Source: Pseudomonas frederiksbergensis
GTDB taxonomy: Bacteria; Pseudomonadota; Gammaproteobacteria; Pseudomonadales; Pseudomonadaceae
DNA length: 64,000 nucleotides
NCBI RefSeq assembly: GCF_003732705.1
Contig: NZ_MOBR01000002.1
Location: 1 to 64,000 of the forward strand
Reading direction: 5' to 3'
Shown here: piece after piece, positions 18,288-27,253 of the stretch
Layout: the number at the start of each line of letters is the position of its first letter
How positions within the stretch are numbered: position 1 is the first letter of the stretch
Program-made: the position numbers and the translations under genes
The notes under the pieces: model-generated
Told to the model about the DNA's origin: nothing
What the model saw: only the letters and a program-made list of their open reading frames with translations
The model's database searches: none

Positions 18288-19721
18288 ATGCTGCGCAAAC
18301 TCTCACTGGCCCTTGCCGTGTCTTGTGCGTCCAATGGAATGGCCTGGGCAGCTGAAGCGCCCTTATCCACCAAGACCGACCTGGTAAGCGTCTATCAGGA
18401 GGCAGTGGATAACAACGCCGACCTGGCGGCTGCCCGCGCGCAATACGGCGCGCAAAAAGAAGTCGTGCCCCAGGCCCGTGCCGGCCTGCTGCCGAACCTG
18501 TCGGGCGGGGCCAACCTGAGCTCGGTGCGCACCCAGCTCGATCAACCGTCAGGCACCGCCAACCGCGATGCTCATTCGTATCAGGCGACATTGGCCCAGC
18601 CACTGTTTCGCGCTGATCGCTGGTTCCAGTTCCAGGCCGCCAAGGACGTCAACGAGCAAGCCTCGCTGCAACTGTCGGCCACCGAGCAGAACCTGATCCT
18701 GCAATCGGCGGAAAGCTATTTCAACGTGCTGCGCAGCCAAGACAACCTGGCCTCGACCAAGGCTGAAGAAGCGGCGTTCAAGCGCCAGCTCGACCAGTCC
18801 AACGAACGCTTCGATGTCGGCCTGTCGGACAAGACCGACGTGCTGCAATCCCAGGCCAGCTACGACACCGCGCGGGCCAACCGGATCCTCGCCCAGCGCC
18901 AGGTGGATGATGCGTTTGAAGCGCTGATCACCCTGACCAACCGCCAGTACAACTCGATCCAGGGCATCGTCCATACGCTGCCGATCCTGCCGCCGGCGCC
19001 GAACGACGCCAAGGCCTGGGTCGACACCGCCGCCAAGCAAAACCTGAATCTGCTGGCCAGCAACTACGCGGTCAACGCCGCCGAAGAAACCCTCAAGCAA
19101 CGCAAGGCCGGCCACGCGCCGACCCTCGATGCGGTGGCCAAATACGAAAAGGGTGACAACGACGCACTGGGCTTCAGCAACCCGAGCGCGTTCGGCCAGC
19201 CTTATGGCGGCAACGTCGAGCAGACCACCGTCGGTTTGCAAGTGAACATCCCGATCTACAGCGGCGGCCTGATCAATTCGCAAGTGCGCGAGTCCTACGC
19301 ACGCCTTGATCAGTCCGAGCAGCAACGCGAACAACTGCGCCGGCAAGTGGTGGAAAACACCCGCAACCTGCACCGCGCGGTGAACACCGATGTCGAGCAG
19401 GTGCAGGCGCGCAAGCAGTCGATCATTTCCAACCAGAGCGCGGTGGAAGCGACGGAAATCGGTTATCAGGTGGGCACGCGCAACATCGTCGACGTGCTCG
19501 ATGCCCAGCGTCAGCTGTACACCTCGGTGCGCAACTACAACAACACTCGCTACGACTACATCCTCGACAACCTGCGCCTCAAGCAAGCGGCGGGCACTTT
19601 GAACCCGGGGGATTTGCAGGATTTGTCGCGTTACCTCAAGGCTGACTACAACCCGGATAAAGACTTCTTGCCGCCGGATTTGGCCAAAGCTGCGGCCGAG
19701 CAACTCAAGGCCCGGCCCTGA
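18288..19721 (+). CDS. tolC: TolC family outer-membrane efflux protein
   Basis: A 477-residue outer-membrane channel of the TolC type (type I secretion/efflux). A signal peptide (MLRKLSLALAVSCASNGMAW, cleavage after AWA) precedes the two TolC repeats. The first starts LVSVYQEAVDNNADLAAARA with QAKLRPAL-like AGLLPNLSGGANLS; the second starts NLNLLASNYAVNAAEETLKQ with AGHAPTLDAVAKYE. The hallmark TRNIVDVLDAQRQLY near the C-terminus and GLQVNIPIYSGG are present. No membrane-fusion or ABC partner lies beside it, so it probably serves several pumps. In P. aeruginosa the gene at this place is, as I recall, opmH. Confidence 0.93.
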   Translation: MLRKLSLALAVSCASNGMAWAAEAPLSTKTDLVSVYQEAVDNNADLAAARAQYGAQKEVVPQARAGLLPNLSGGANLSSVRTQLDQPSGTANRDAHSYQATLAQPLFRADRWFQFQAAKDVNEQASLQLSATEQNLILQSAESYFNVLRSQDNLASTKAEEAAFKRQLDQSNERFDVGLSDKTDVLQSQASYDTARANRILAQRQVDDAFEALITLTNRQYNSIQGIVHTLPILPPAPNDAKAWVDTAAKQNLNLLASNYAVNAAEETLKQRKAGHAPTLDAVAKYEKGDNDALGFSNPSAFGQPYGGNVEQTTVGLQVNIPIYSGGLINSQVRESYARLDQSEQQREQLRRQVVENTRNLHRAVNTDVEQVQARKQSIISNQSAVEATEIGYQVGTRNIVDVLDAQRQLYTSVRNYNNTRYDYILDNLRLKQAAGTLNPGDLQDLSRYLKADYNPDKDFLPPDLAKAAAEQLKARP

Positions 19722-19726
19722 CGCCA

Positions 19727-19800
19727 AATCTGTAGGAGCATAGCTTGCTCGCGATGACGATCTTGAGGGCGCCATCGCGGGCAAGCCTTGCTCCTACAAG
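19727..19800. repeat. REP pair between tolC and waaA ends
   Basis: CTGTAGGAGCATAGCTTGCT CGCG and GCGGGCAAGCCTTGCTCCTA CA lie as an imperfect inverted pair in the short gap between the convergent genes. The left copy is degenerate (GCATAGC in place of GCGAGGC). Confidence 0.75.
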
Positions 19801-21078
19801 TTAGCGCTCGATCAATCGTCCGAGTCCATCCAACAACCGCTGCAACGCGCCTTGATTGGTGCGCATCACCTTCAACCCCGCCTCGGCCATCCGCTGCGCA
19901 TCTCGCGGCAATTCGAACAACCGCTGCACGGCCACCGCCAACCCTTCGGCATCATCGACCTCCGCCAACGCCCCGGCACTGCGCAATTGCGCGGCGATTT
20001 CAAGGAAGTTGAACAGGTGCGGCCCGCTCAAAACTGGCTTGGCCAGTGCCGCCGGTTCCAGCAGGTTATGCCCGCCATTCGGCACCAGACTGCCGCCCAC
20101 AAAAGCGCTGTCGGCCAAGGCGTAGAGAAACAGCAATTCACCCATGGTGTCGCCCAGCAGCACCGAGGTATCGGGGGTGACCGGCTCGCCCGTGGAACGC
20201 CGCACCGTGGCAAAACCCTGCTGCTTGCACAACTCGAACACCGAATTGAAACGCTCCGGATGACGCGGCACCAGAATCAGCAACGTATCAGGATGACTGG
20301 CCAGTAACTGCCGATGGGCCGCGAGGACCACTTCGTCTTCCCCTTCATGGGTACTGGCGGCGATCCACACCGGACGCTCCAGCGCCTGCCACTGCCCGCG
20401 CAACTCGGCGGCGCGTTCAAGCAATTGCGGGTCGATGGTCAGGTCGAATTTGATCGAGCCGGTCACCTCGACGGTTTCCGCACGCGCACCGAGTGAACGG
20501 AAGCGCTCGGCCTCGGCTTCGGTCTGCACCGCGAACAGGCTCATCTCGGCGAGCATCGGCCCGGTCAGTTTATGGAAGCGGCCATAGCCTTTGGCCGAAC
20601 GCTCGGACAATCGCGCATTGGCCAGCGCCACGGGAATTCCGCGCTTGGCGCACTGGTGAATGTGATTGGGCCACAGTTCGGTCTCCATGATCACAGCCAG
20701 TTTCGGCCGGACCCGATCCAGAAACCGCGCCGCCGCACATGGCAAGTCGTAAGGCAAATAGCAGTGCTGGATGCGCGGCTCATTGGCGAACAAGGCGTGG
20801 ATGCGCTCCGAGCCGGTCGGGGTCATGCAGGTCACGGTGATCGGCAGCGTTGGATAACGCTGCAGCAAGGCACGGATCATCGGCGCGGCGGCGATGCTTT
20901 CGCCGACGGACACGGCGTGCACCCAGATGCCGCCCGGCTGCATCGTCGGCAAGCCGTAGGAGAAGCGCTCGCCAATGCGTTTGGCATAGGCCGGCGCCTT
21001 GCGCGAGCGCAGCCACAGTCGAATCGCTACCAATGGCAGCCCCAGGTAAAACAGCGCGGTATAGAGAGTTCTATTCAT
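19801..21078 (-). CDS. waaA: 3-deoxy-D-manno-octulosonic acid (Kdo) transferase
   Basis: Transfers Kdo residues from CMP-Kdo to lipid IVA at the inner membrane, starting the LPS core. ATG 21078 gives 425 residues beginning MNRTLYTALFYLGLPLVAIR, a membrane anchor; upstream residues in the long frame are not typical. The GT30 fold shows GIWVHAVSVGESIAAAPMIR, MTPTGSERI, ETELWPN, TGSIKFDL, AASTHEGEDEVVL, LVPRHPERF, and GGHNLLEPAALAKPVL. It is close to and downstream of the minus-strand LysR gene (22 bp). Confidence 0.95.
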   Translation of the reverse strand: MNRTLYTALFYLGLPLVAIRLWLRSRKAPAYAKRIGERFSYGLPTMQPGGIWVHAVSVGESIAAAPMIRALLQRYPTLPITVTCMTPTGSERIHALFANEPRIQHCYLPYDLPCAAARFLDRVRPKLAVIMETELWPNHIHQCAKRGIPVALANARLSERSAKGYGRFHKLTGPMLAEMSLFAVQTEAEAERFRSLGARAETVEVTGSIKFDLTIDPQLLERAAELRGQWQALERPVWIAASTHEGEDEVVLAAHRQLLASHPDTLLILVPRHPERFNSVFELCKQQGFATVRRSTGEPVTPDTSVLLGDTMGELLFLYALADSAFVGGSLVPNGGHNLLEPAALAKPVLSGPHLFNFLEIAAQLRSAGALAEVDDAEGLAVAVQRLFELPRDAQRMAEAGLKVMRTNQGALQRLLDGLGRLIER

Positions 21079-21100
21079 GGCGGCGGAGTTTATCGGTTTT

Positions 21101-21991
21101 TCAGCCGATCGCCTGCAAGTGCACCGCAAAACGTTCAGCCAACCAACGAGCGGCCGGGCCGAGTGGTTCGTCGCGCCGCCAGACCAGCTCCACCACCAGC
21201 GCCGGCGGCGTCCATTCGCTGACCAACTCGACCATCTGCCGTTGATACCCGGAGTACTGCACAACGTTGCGCGGTAACCAGGCCCAGCCGAGGCCGCGCA
21301 TCAGCAATTCGGCGATCACGTAGAAGCTGTCGGCGCGCCACACCTGCGGGCTGGCCGGCTCGCTACCGGGATAGACGCTGGATTGAGCGGCCATCAGTAA
21401 TTGGCGATGTTGAGCCAGTTGCTGGCAGTTGACCTCATCCAGCGCCGCCAGCGGGTGACCGACGCCACACACCGTGACCATTTCGATGCTGCCCAGCACC
21501 CGTCGCTCCAGCGCTTCGGGAATTTGATCGTGGTAGAACAGCAGGCCGAGGTCGGCCCGGCGCTCCAACAGTTTTCTCGCCACATCGCCCTGAGTCCCGT
21601 TGGACAATTGCACTTCCAGGCTGGGGAACTGATCTGCCAACGCGTCGAGACTGTCAATGATCGGCTGAAAAGGCATCGCCTCATCCTGGGCCAGGCGAAT
21701 GCGTGCTTCCTGGCCGCGCATCATCGCCAGCGCCCGGCCGTTCAGGCGCTCGCACTGACGCAGCACCTCCCGCGCCTCTTCCAGCAGGGCAGCGCCGGCT
21801 TCGGTCAGCTTCGGCTGGCGACCGCTGCTGCGGTCGAACAGGCTTATGCCCAGGTCTTCCTCCAGCAACGCAATCGAACTGCTGACCGCCGACTGCGCCT
21901 TGCGCTGCTCCCGCGCCACTGCCGAAAACGAGCGCTGTTCCGCTACGATGACAAACAAACGCAGCTGTTCCAGGTTCCATTGCATGTTCAT
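21101..21991 (-). CDS. LysR family transcriptional regulator
   Basis: A 296-residue LTTR. Residues 8-67 carry the winged HTH (LRLFVIVAEQRSFSAVAREQ then QSAVSSSIALLEEDLGISLF), followed by a substrate-binding domain from about residue 95 (ARIRLAQDEAMPFQPIIDSL). It is divergent from the SMR transporter gene across 103 bp, the usual layout for a LysR regulator and its target, so it likely controls that exporter. The inducer is unknown. Confidence 0.92.
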   Translation of the reverse strand: MNMQWNLEQLRLFVIVAEQRSFSAVAREQRKAQSAVSSSIALLEEDLGISLFDRSSGRQPKLTEAGAALLEEAREVLRQCERLNGRALAMMRGQEARIRLAQDEAMPFQPIIDSLDALADQFPSLEVQLSNGTQGDVARKLLERRADLGLLFYHDQIPEALERRVLGSIEMVTVCGVGHPLAALDEVNCQQLAQHRQLLMAAQSSVYPGSEPASPQVWRADSFYVIAELLMRGLGWAWLPRNVVQYSGYQRQMVELVSEWTPPALVVELVWRRDEPLGPAARWLAERFAVHLQAIG

Positions 21992-22094
21992 GGCTCAACC
22001 CATCTCGATAGCAGATAGGTAATGACTTTACCGCATCTGTGGAATCTCTAGAATGCCGACCTCAGAGAGCAACACTTCATACGAGGATTGACCC

Positions 22095-22427
22095 ATGACC
22101 GCTTACTACTACCTGGCCATCGCCATCTGCGCCGAAGTGATCGCCACTGTTTCGATGAAAGCGGTCAAAGGCTTCAGCACGCCACTGCCGCTGATCCTGG
22201 TCATTGTTGGCTACGGCATCGCTTTCTGGATGCTGACGCTTGTAGTGCGCAGCGTGCCGGTGGGTGTGGCGTACGCGGTGTGGGCCGGGATGGGGATTGT
22301 GATGGTCAGCGTCGCGGCGCTGTTTATCTATGGGCAGAAGCTGGATGTGCCGGCGATGCTGGGGATGGGACTGATTGTGTTGGGCGTTGTCGTGATCCAG
22401 CTATTCTCCAAAACCGCCGGGCACTAA
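22095..22427 (+). CDS. Small multidrug resistance (EmrE/QacE-type) efflux protein
   Basis: A 110-residue, four-helix inner-membrane exporter. The essential membrane-embedded glutamate is at position 14 (AICAEVIATVSMKA), and helix 3 reads VAYAVWAGMGIVMVSVAALF with the GxG-type W63-equivalent region. SMR proteins exchange protons for quaternary ammonium compounds or guanidinium. Here an SMR of the EmrE branch is likely. It is divergent from the LysR gene. Confidence 0.93.
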   Translation: MTAYYYLAIAICAEVIATVSMKAVKGFSTPLPLILVIVGYGIAFWMLTLVVRSVPVGVAYAVWAGMGIVMVSVAALFIYGQKLDVPAMLGMGLIVLGVVVIQLFSKTAGH

Positions 22428-22443
22428 CTGCCGAAATCCAATC

Positions 22444-22545
22444 CACTGTGGGAGCGAGCCTGCTCGCGAATGCGATGTGTCAGGCAACTTCAATGTCGAC
22501 TGATACACCGCTTTCGCGAGCAGGCTCGCTCCCACAAGTTTTGTG
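22444..22545. repeat. REP pair downstream of the SMR gene
   Basis: CTGTGGGAGCGAGCCTGCTC GCGAA and TTTCGCGAGCAGGCTCGCTC CCACA are inverted copies separated by about 50 bp. Confidence 0.85.
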
Positions 22546-22626
22546 TACACCTGATTAGTCGTCGACAAATCCCCTCCGCAACGAGTCTGTATACTGCGCC
22601 CTCGTCTTGATCACTGAGGTCGCTGC

Positions 22627-23802
22627 ATGCCATCCGTTATTTCCACCGACGTTCTGATTGTCGGCGCTGGTGTCGCCGGCCTCTGGCTCAACGCACGTCT
22701 GCGCCGCCAGGGTTTTTCGACCGTGCTGGTGGAAAGTGCCAGCCTCGGTGGCGGGCAGAGCGTGAAGTCCCAGGGCATCATCCACGGCGGCGCCAAGTAC
22801 GCGTTGCATGGCGCTCTGACCGGCGCGTCGGAAGCCATCGCCGACATGCCGCGCCGCTGGCGTGAAGCGCTGGCCGGTGACGGCGAGCTGGACCTGACCG
22901 GCGTGCGCCTGTTGTCCGAAGCCCATTACCTCTGGTCCCCTGGCACGATTGCCGGCAACCTCACCAGTTTCTTCGCCAGCAAAGCCGTGCGTGGCCGGGT
23001 CGATCAGGTCAAGGGCGATCAACTGCCGCCGGCGCTGCAAGACAAGCGTTTCAAGGGCAAGGTGTATCGCCTGGCCGAACTGGTGATCGACGTACCAAGC
23101 CTGATCCAACGCCTGGCCGATCTGGCGGGCGACGGCTTGCTCGCCGGGCAGACCATCGAACCGTTGCTGGATGGCGGAATTCTGGTTGGCTTGAAAGTCG
23201 ATGGCCGCGAGATTCGCGCCCAACGCATCGTCCTCAGCGCGGGTGGCGGCACGGCCGCGTTGCTTGAAACCTTGGGACTGAGCCAGCCCGCCATGCAGCG
23301 CCGGCCGTTGCACATGATCATCGCCAAAGGCCCGAGCCTCAAACCGCTGTACGCCCACTGCCTGGGCGGCGGCACCAAGCCGCGCATCACCGTGACCACT
23401 CACCCGGCCGCCAATGGCCAATGGGTCTGGTACATGGGCGGCGACATTGCCGAAGCCGAAGGTGTGGCCCGCGACCCCGCCGAGCAAATCGCCACCGCGC
23501 AAAAAGAACTCGGGCAGTTGCTGCCGTGGATCGACCTCAGCACCGTGCAATGGGCGACCTTGCGCGTGGACCGCGCCGAGCCGCTGCAATCAGGCCTGAC
23601 CCGCCCGGACAACGCCTTCCTGGCCGAACAGGGGCGGCTGTTGGTCGGCTGGCCGACCAAACTGGCGCTGGCGCCGGACTTCGCTGATCGCGTCATCGCC
23701 AGCCTGGCCCGCGATGGTATTCAACCCGGCCCGGCGGCCTCCCTGCCCGACCTGCCAAAACCACCGATGGGCGTCCCTGCCTGGGAGCAACTGCTGCCAT
23801 GA
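22627..23802 (+). CDS. FAD-dependent oxidoreductase (DAO family)
   Basis: A 391-residue flavoprotein. The Rossmann FAD motif VLIVGAGVAGLWLNARLRRQ is at residues 8-27, followed by VESASLGGGQSVKSQGIIHG, similar to glycine-oxidase/DAO-type enzymes. RIVLSAGGGTAALLETLG is the second FAD-binding element. It overlaps the following aldo/keto reductase gene by 4 bp, so the two are coupled. A homologous pair sits at the same place in P. aeruginosa as I recall, but its substrate is unknown. Confidence 0.85.
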   Translation: MPSVISTDVLIVGAGVAGLWLNARLRRQGFSTVLVESASLGGGQSVKSQGIIHGGAKYALHGALTGASEAIADMPRRWREALAGDGELDLTGVRLLSEAHYLWSPGTIAGNLTSFFASKAVRGRVDQVKGDQLPPALQDKRFKGKVYRLAELVIDVPSLIQRLADLAGDGLLAGQTIEPLLDGGILVGLKVDGREIRAQRIVLSAGGGTAALLETLGLSQPAMQRRPLHMIIAKGPSLKPLYAHCLGGGTKPRITVTTHPAANGQWVWYMGGDIAEAEGVARDPAEQIATAQKELGQLLPWIDLSTVQWATLRVDRAEPLQSGLTRPDNAFLAEQGRLLVGWPTKLALAPDFADRVIASLARDGIQPGPAASLPDLPKPPMGVPAWEQLLP

Positions 23803-24611
23803 GCGTAAAAACCCTGCACGACCTGCATCGCCCGCTGGGCAGCACCGGCCTGCTGGTTTCACCCTTGGGCCTGGGCACCGTGAAACTGGGCCGCGACCAG
23901 GGTGTGAAATACCCCAGCGGCTTCCAGATCCCCGACGATGACGAGGCGCGGATGCTGCTCAAACTCGCCCGCGACATGGGCATCAACCTGATCGACACCG
24001 CCCCGGCCTATGGTCGCAGCGAAGAACGCCTCGGCCCGCTACTGCGCGGTCAGCGCCAGGAGTGGGTGATCGTCAGCAAGGTCGGCGAAGAGTTTGCCGA
24101 CGGCCAATCCCGCCACGACTTCAGCGCCGCCCACACCCGCTTCTCGGTGGAGCGCAGCCTGCAACGTCTGGAAACGGATTTTATCGACCTGGTGCTGGTG
24201 CACTCGGATGGCAACGACCTTGCGATCCTCAACGACTGTGAAGTCTACGAGACCCTCGCCGAGCTCAAGGCCGAAGGCAAGATTCGCGGTTTCGGTTTTT
24301 CCGGCAAAACCGTCGAGGGTGGTTTGAAGGCTCTGGAACAGGGCGATTGCGCCATGGTCACCTACAATCTGAACGAATTGAGCGAGAAAGCCGTGATTGA
24401 CTATGCTGCTGTCCACGGCAAAGCGATCCTGGTGAAAAAGGCCCTTGCCAGCGGTCATGTGTGCCTGAGCCTCGGCGTGGACCCGGTGCGCGCCAGCTTC
24501 GAGTTGTTGTTTGAACATCCGGGCGTTGCCAGTGCTATTGTCGGGACCATCAATCCGCTGCACCTCGCCCACAACGTCGCGACCGTTGCCCAGGTCCTTC
24601 GTAGTAACTGA
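23799..24611 (+). CDS. Aldo/keto reductase
   Basis: A 270-residue (beta/alpha)8 oxidoreductase. It shows VSPLGLGTVKLGR, the catalytic Asp-Tyr pair in NLIDTAPAYGRSEERLGPLL, the Lys in IVSKVGEEF, and IDLVLVHSDGND with the catalytic His. The C-terminus carries VASAIVGTINPLHLAHNV, a typical NADP-binding region. It is 4 bp overlapped with the FAD oxidoreductase gene and followed after 32 bp by the next gene, forming an operon of three. Confidence 0.9.
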   Translation: MSVKTLHDLHRPLGSTGLLVSPLGLGTVKLGRDQGVKYPSGFQIPDDDEARMLLKLARDMGINLIDTAPAYGRSEERLGPLLRGQRQEWVIVSKVGEEFADGQSRHDFSAAHTRFSVERSLQRLETDFIDLVLVHSDGNDLAILNDCEVYETLAELKAEGKIRGFGFSGKTVEGGLKALEQGDCAMVTYNLNELSEKAVIDYAAVHGKAILVKKALASGHVCLSLGVDPVRASFELLFEHPGVASAIVGTINPLHLAHNVATVAQVLRSN

Positions 24612-24643
24612 CGCCGCCCACGCGGCCTTAAGCAGGAGCCGAC

Positions 24644-25612
24644 ATGCCGCGTACGCTCATTAGAAAGAATCCGAGCAACTTCAAGACCCTGCCGTTGTAC
24701 GTCGAAGCGACTCCCGAAGGCCTGAGTTATCAGAGCGTCGGGATGCCGCTGAATTTCTCCCAGACCCTGCAACGTCGCCGCCCGGTGGCGGTGGCCGACA
24801 CTGAGCGATTTTCGCTGGAGCTGGCCAATCTCGGGGTTTCGGTGCGCCTGACCCTGCATTGGCAGAACCGCGACTACTGGGTGCTGGTGCGCCAGCGCCG
24901 ACAGGACCGTGGCGATGTGGTGCTCAAGCTGATTTCCGGTTATGTGCCGGCCCACGAGCTGAACCTGCCGCTGCACACGGCCATCCAGGAGATTGCCGAA
25001 GAGTGCCTGCTGGAAACCCCGGAAGGCTGGCTCAGCGGGCGTTTCAACGACACCTGGTTGCCGGCGCCCTACTCGTCCGCCCTGCATTATCGCGAAGCCC
25101 TGCCCTTTCGCCTGACGCCGTTATCCGGCTCGGCGCGGCCGGTGCGTTGCGCCGCCATGCAGTTGATCGAACGGCCTAGGGCCTACGTGCATTTGCCGAC
25201 CGCGTCGTTGCAATTGATCTATGACTTGCGCCTGGACGTGCCCAAGGAAGCCAAATCCCTGAGCCTGTTCCATGTGGATGAGCGACTGGAAGGTGATCAA
25301 CTGGTGGCGCGACTGGATCGCAAGCGTCCCGATCTGTATTTGATGCCGTTGCAGGATGGCCAGCCGATGGCTGAGCTCTACACGCTGAAAAAGGATCAGC
25401 TGTACCCGGCGAGTACGCGCGGGTTGTACCTGGCTGAGAGTTTTGCCCAGCAGGAAGGCTGGCTGGTGCGCGATGAGCGAATTCGCTGGAAGGATTGGGT
25501 GCGGCAACAAGGGTTGGCGCCGCCGGGGAAGGATTCAGGGTTGGCGCGGTTGCGGGGGAAGGCCAAGCAGTTGCTGAAGAAAATCGTGCCGCGCAAGAAA
25601 GTCGGTTCTTGA
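24644..25612 (+). CDS. Conserved protein of unknown function with a degenerate Nudix-like box
   Basis: A 322-residue cytoplasmic protein conserved at this locus in pseudomonads (called metal ABC transporter ATPase in some annotations, without a Walker motif visible here). Residues about 105-131 read GYVPAHELNLPLHTAI then QEIAEECLLE, which resembles a Nudix box (G-x5-E-x9-QEIAEECLL) but with a two-residue longer spacer and Q for the first R and L for G. The C-terminus is strongly basic (AKQLLKKIVPRKKVGS). It follows the aldo/keto reductase by 32 bp. Function unknown; a Nudix fold is only a suggestion. Confidence 0.7.
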   Translation: MPRTLIRKNPSNFKTLPLYVEATPEGLSYQSVGMPLNFSQTLQRRRPVAVADTERFSLELANLGVSVRLTLHWQNRDYWVLVRQRRQDRGDVVLKLISGYVPAHELNLPLHTAIQEIAEECLLETPEGWLSGRFNDTWLPAPYSSALHYREALPFRLTPLSGSARPVRCAAMQLIERPRAYVHLPTASLQLIYDLRLDVPKEAKSLSLFHVDERLEGDQLVARLDRKRPDLYLMPLQDGQPMAELYTLKKDQLYPASTRGLYLAESFAQQEGWLVRDERIRWKDWVRQQGLAPPGKDSGLARLRGKAKQLLKKIVPRKKVGS

Positions 25613-25615
25613 TTG

Positions 25616-25722
25616 ATCGTTCCCACGCTCCGCGTGGGAATGCAGCCCGAGACGCTCCGCGTCTCAACAGCGGACGCGGAGCGTCCATTGAGGCATTCCC
25701 ACGCAGAGCGTGGGAATGATCA
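25616..25722. repeat. Complete dispersed palindromic repeat
   Basis: GATCGTTCCCACGCTCCGCG at the left and ATTCCCACGCAGAGCGTGGG at the right enclose inverted GACGCTCCGCGTC and GACGCGGAGCGTC sub-arms. It lies in the gap between convergent genes and may serve both as a terminator. Confidence 0.85.
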
Positions 25723-25729
25723 CCCAGGG

Positions 25730-27151
25730 TCAGTTATTACGGATCTTCTCGACAATCGCGGTGGTGGAGCTGTTTTCCACCAGCCCCAACACTTTCACCG
25801 TGCCGCCGTAAGCCGTGACGATGTCCGCGCCGACCACTTGGTCGATCCCGTAATCCCCGCCCTTGACCAACACGTCTGGCTTGACCTCGCGCAGCAGGTT
25901 TTCCGGGGTGCCTTCAGCGAAGCTGATGACCCAATCCACCGCGCCCAGACCGGCCAGTACTGCCATGCGCCGGTCAACGCTGTTGATCGGACGACCGGGC
26001 CCCTTCAAACGGCTCACCGAAGCATCGTCGTTGACCGCGACGATCAGACGATCGCCCTGGGCCCGTGCCTGTTCGAGGTAGGTCACGTGGCCGGCATGCA
26101 GAATGTCGAAGCAACCGTTGGTGAAGACGATCCGCTCGTTGTGCGCTCGGGCATCGTCGACCGCCAACAACAGCTGCTCAAGGCCGAGCACACCGCGCTC
26201 GGAACCTTCTTCACGCTGGATGGCGCGGCGCAGTTCCGGCGCGCTGATGCACGCCGTACCGAGCTTGCCGACCACGATGCCCGCCGCCAGGTTGGCCAGG
26301 GCCACGGCGTGGGGCAGTTCTTCGCCAGCAGCAATCGCGGCCGCCAGGGTGGAAATGACTGTGTCGCCCGCACCGGTCACGTCGAACACTTCACGGGCGC
26401 GAGCCGGCAGGTGCAGCGCCGGATGATCCGGGCGCAGCAAGGTCATGCCGTGCTCGCCACGGGTCACCAGCAAGGCGCCGAGGTCGAGGTCATGCATCAG
26501 GGTCGCGCCCTTGCTCACGAGTTCGTGTTCATCGGCGCAACGGCCGACGATGGCTTCGAACTCGCTGAGGTTCGGCGTGATCAGGCTGGCACCGCGGTAG
26601 ATCGAGAAATCCTTGCCCTTGGGGTCGGCCAGCACCGGAATGCCACGGGCACGGGCGGCCTGGATCAGCACCTGATGGTTTTTCAGCGCGCCCTTGCCGT
26701 AGTCGGACAGCACCAGCACCTTGATGCCTTCGAGCAACTCGTCGACCTGCTCGCCCAGCGCCAGAGCGTCGGTGGCGAACGGTTCTTCGAAGTCGATACG
26801 CAGCAGTTGCTGGTGACGGCTCATGACCCGCAGCTTGACGATGGTCGGCTGGTGCGCAATGCGCTGGAACAATGCCCGCACGCCAGCGCCCTTGAGGCTG
26901 TTGGCCAGGCTGTCGGCGGCTTCGTCGTCACCGGTCACGCCGACCAGTGAGGCCGGGGCGCCGAGGGCGGCGATGTTGAGGGCAACGTTGGCGGCACCGC
27001 CCGGGCGGTCCTCGATTTGCTCGACCTTGACCACCGGTACCGGCGCCTCAGGGGAAATCCGTGAGGTACCACCATGCCAGTAACGGTCGAGCATGACATC
27101 GCCGACCACCAAGACAGGGGCTTGATCGAATCGCGGCATGGACAACTTCAT
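25730..27151 (-). CDS. hldE: Bifunctional heptose-7-phosphate kinase / heptose-1-phosphate adenylyltransferase
   Basis: Makes ADP-D-glycero-heptose for the LPS inner core. Residues 1-330 are a PfkB-type kinase (VLVVGDVMLDRYWHGGTSRI, GAANVALNIAALGAPASLVG, and DVTGAGDTVISTLAAAIAAG with the catalytic Asp). Residues 345-473 are a cytidylyltransferase-like domain with VFTNGCFDILHAGHVTYLEQ, the HxGH-type motif. ATG 27151 gives 473 residues, close to the E. coli enzyme. It is the distal gene of the msbA-sulfotransferase-cysC-hldE series, 102 bp after cysC. Confidence 0.96.
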   Translation of the reverse strand: MKLSMPRFDQAPVLVVGDVMLDRYWHGGTSRISPEAPVPVVKVEQIEDRPGGAANVALNIAALGAPASLVGVTGDDEAADSLANSLKGAGVRALFQRIAHQPTIVKLRVMSRHQQLLRIDFEEPFATDALALGEQVDELLEGIKVLVLSDYGKGALKNHQVLIQAARARGIPVLADPKGKDFSIYRGASLITPNLSEFEAIVGRCADEHELVSKGATLMHDLDLGALLVTRGEHGMTLLRPDHPALHLPARAREVFDVTGAGDTVISTLAAAIAAGEELPHAVALANLAAGIVVGKLGTACISAPELRRAIQREEGSERGVLGLEQLLLAVDDARAHNERIVFTNGCFDILHAGHVTYLEQARAQGDRLIVAVNDDASVSRLKGPGRPINSVDRRMAVLAGLGAVDWVISFAEGTPENLLREVKPDVLVKGGDYGIDQVVGADIVTAYGGTVKVLGLVENSSTTAIVEKIRNN

Positions 27152-27253
27152 GGAGCAACCCACATACAAAATGAACAGGGCCGCGATATTAACACAGGGT
27201 TGGCGCAGGCTTGTGCGGCGGCTGCAACAGGATGAATTGGCAGGTTTTTTTGA

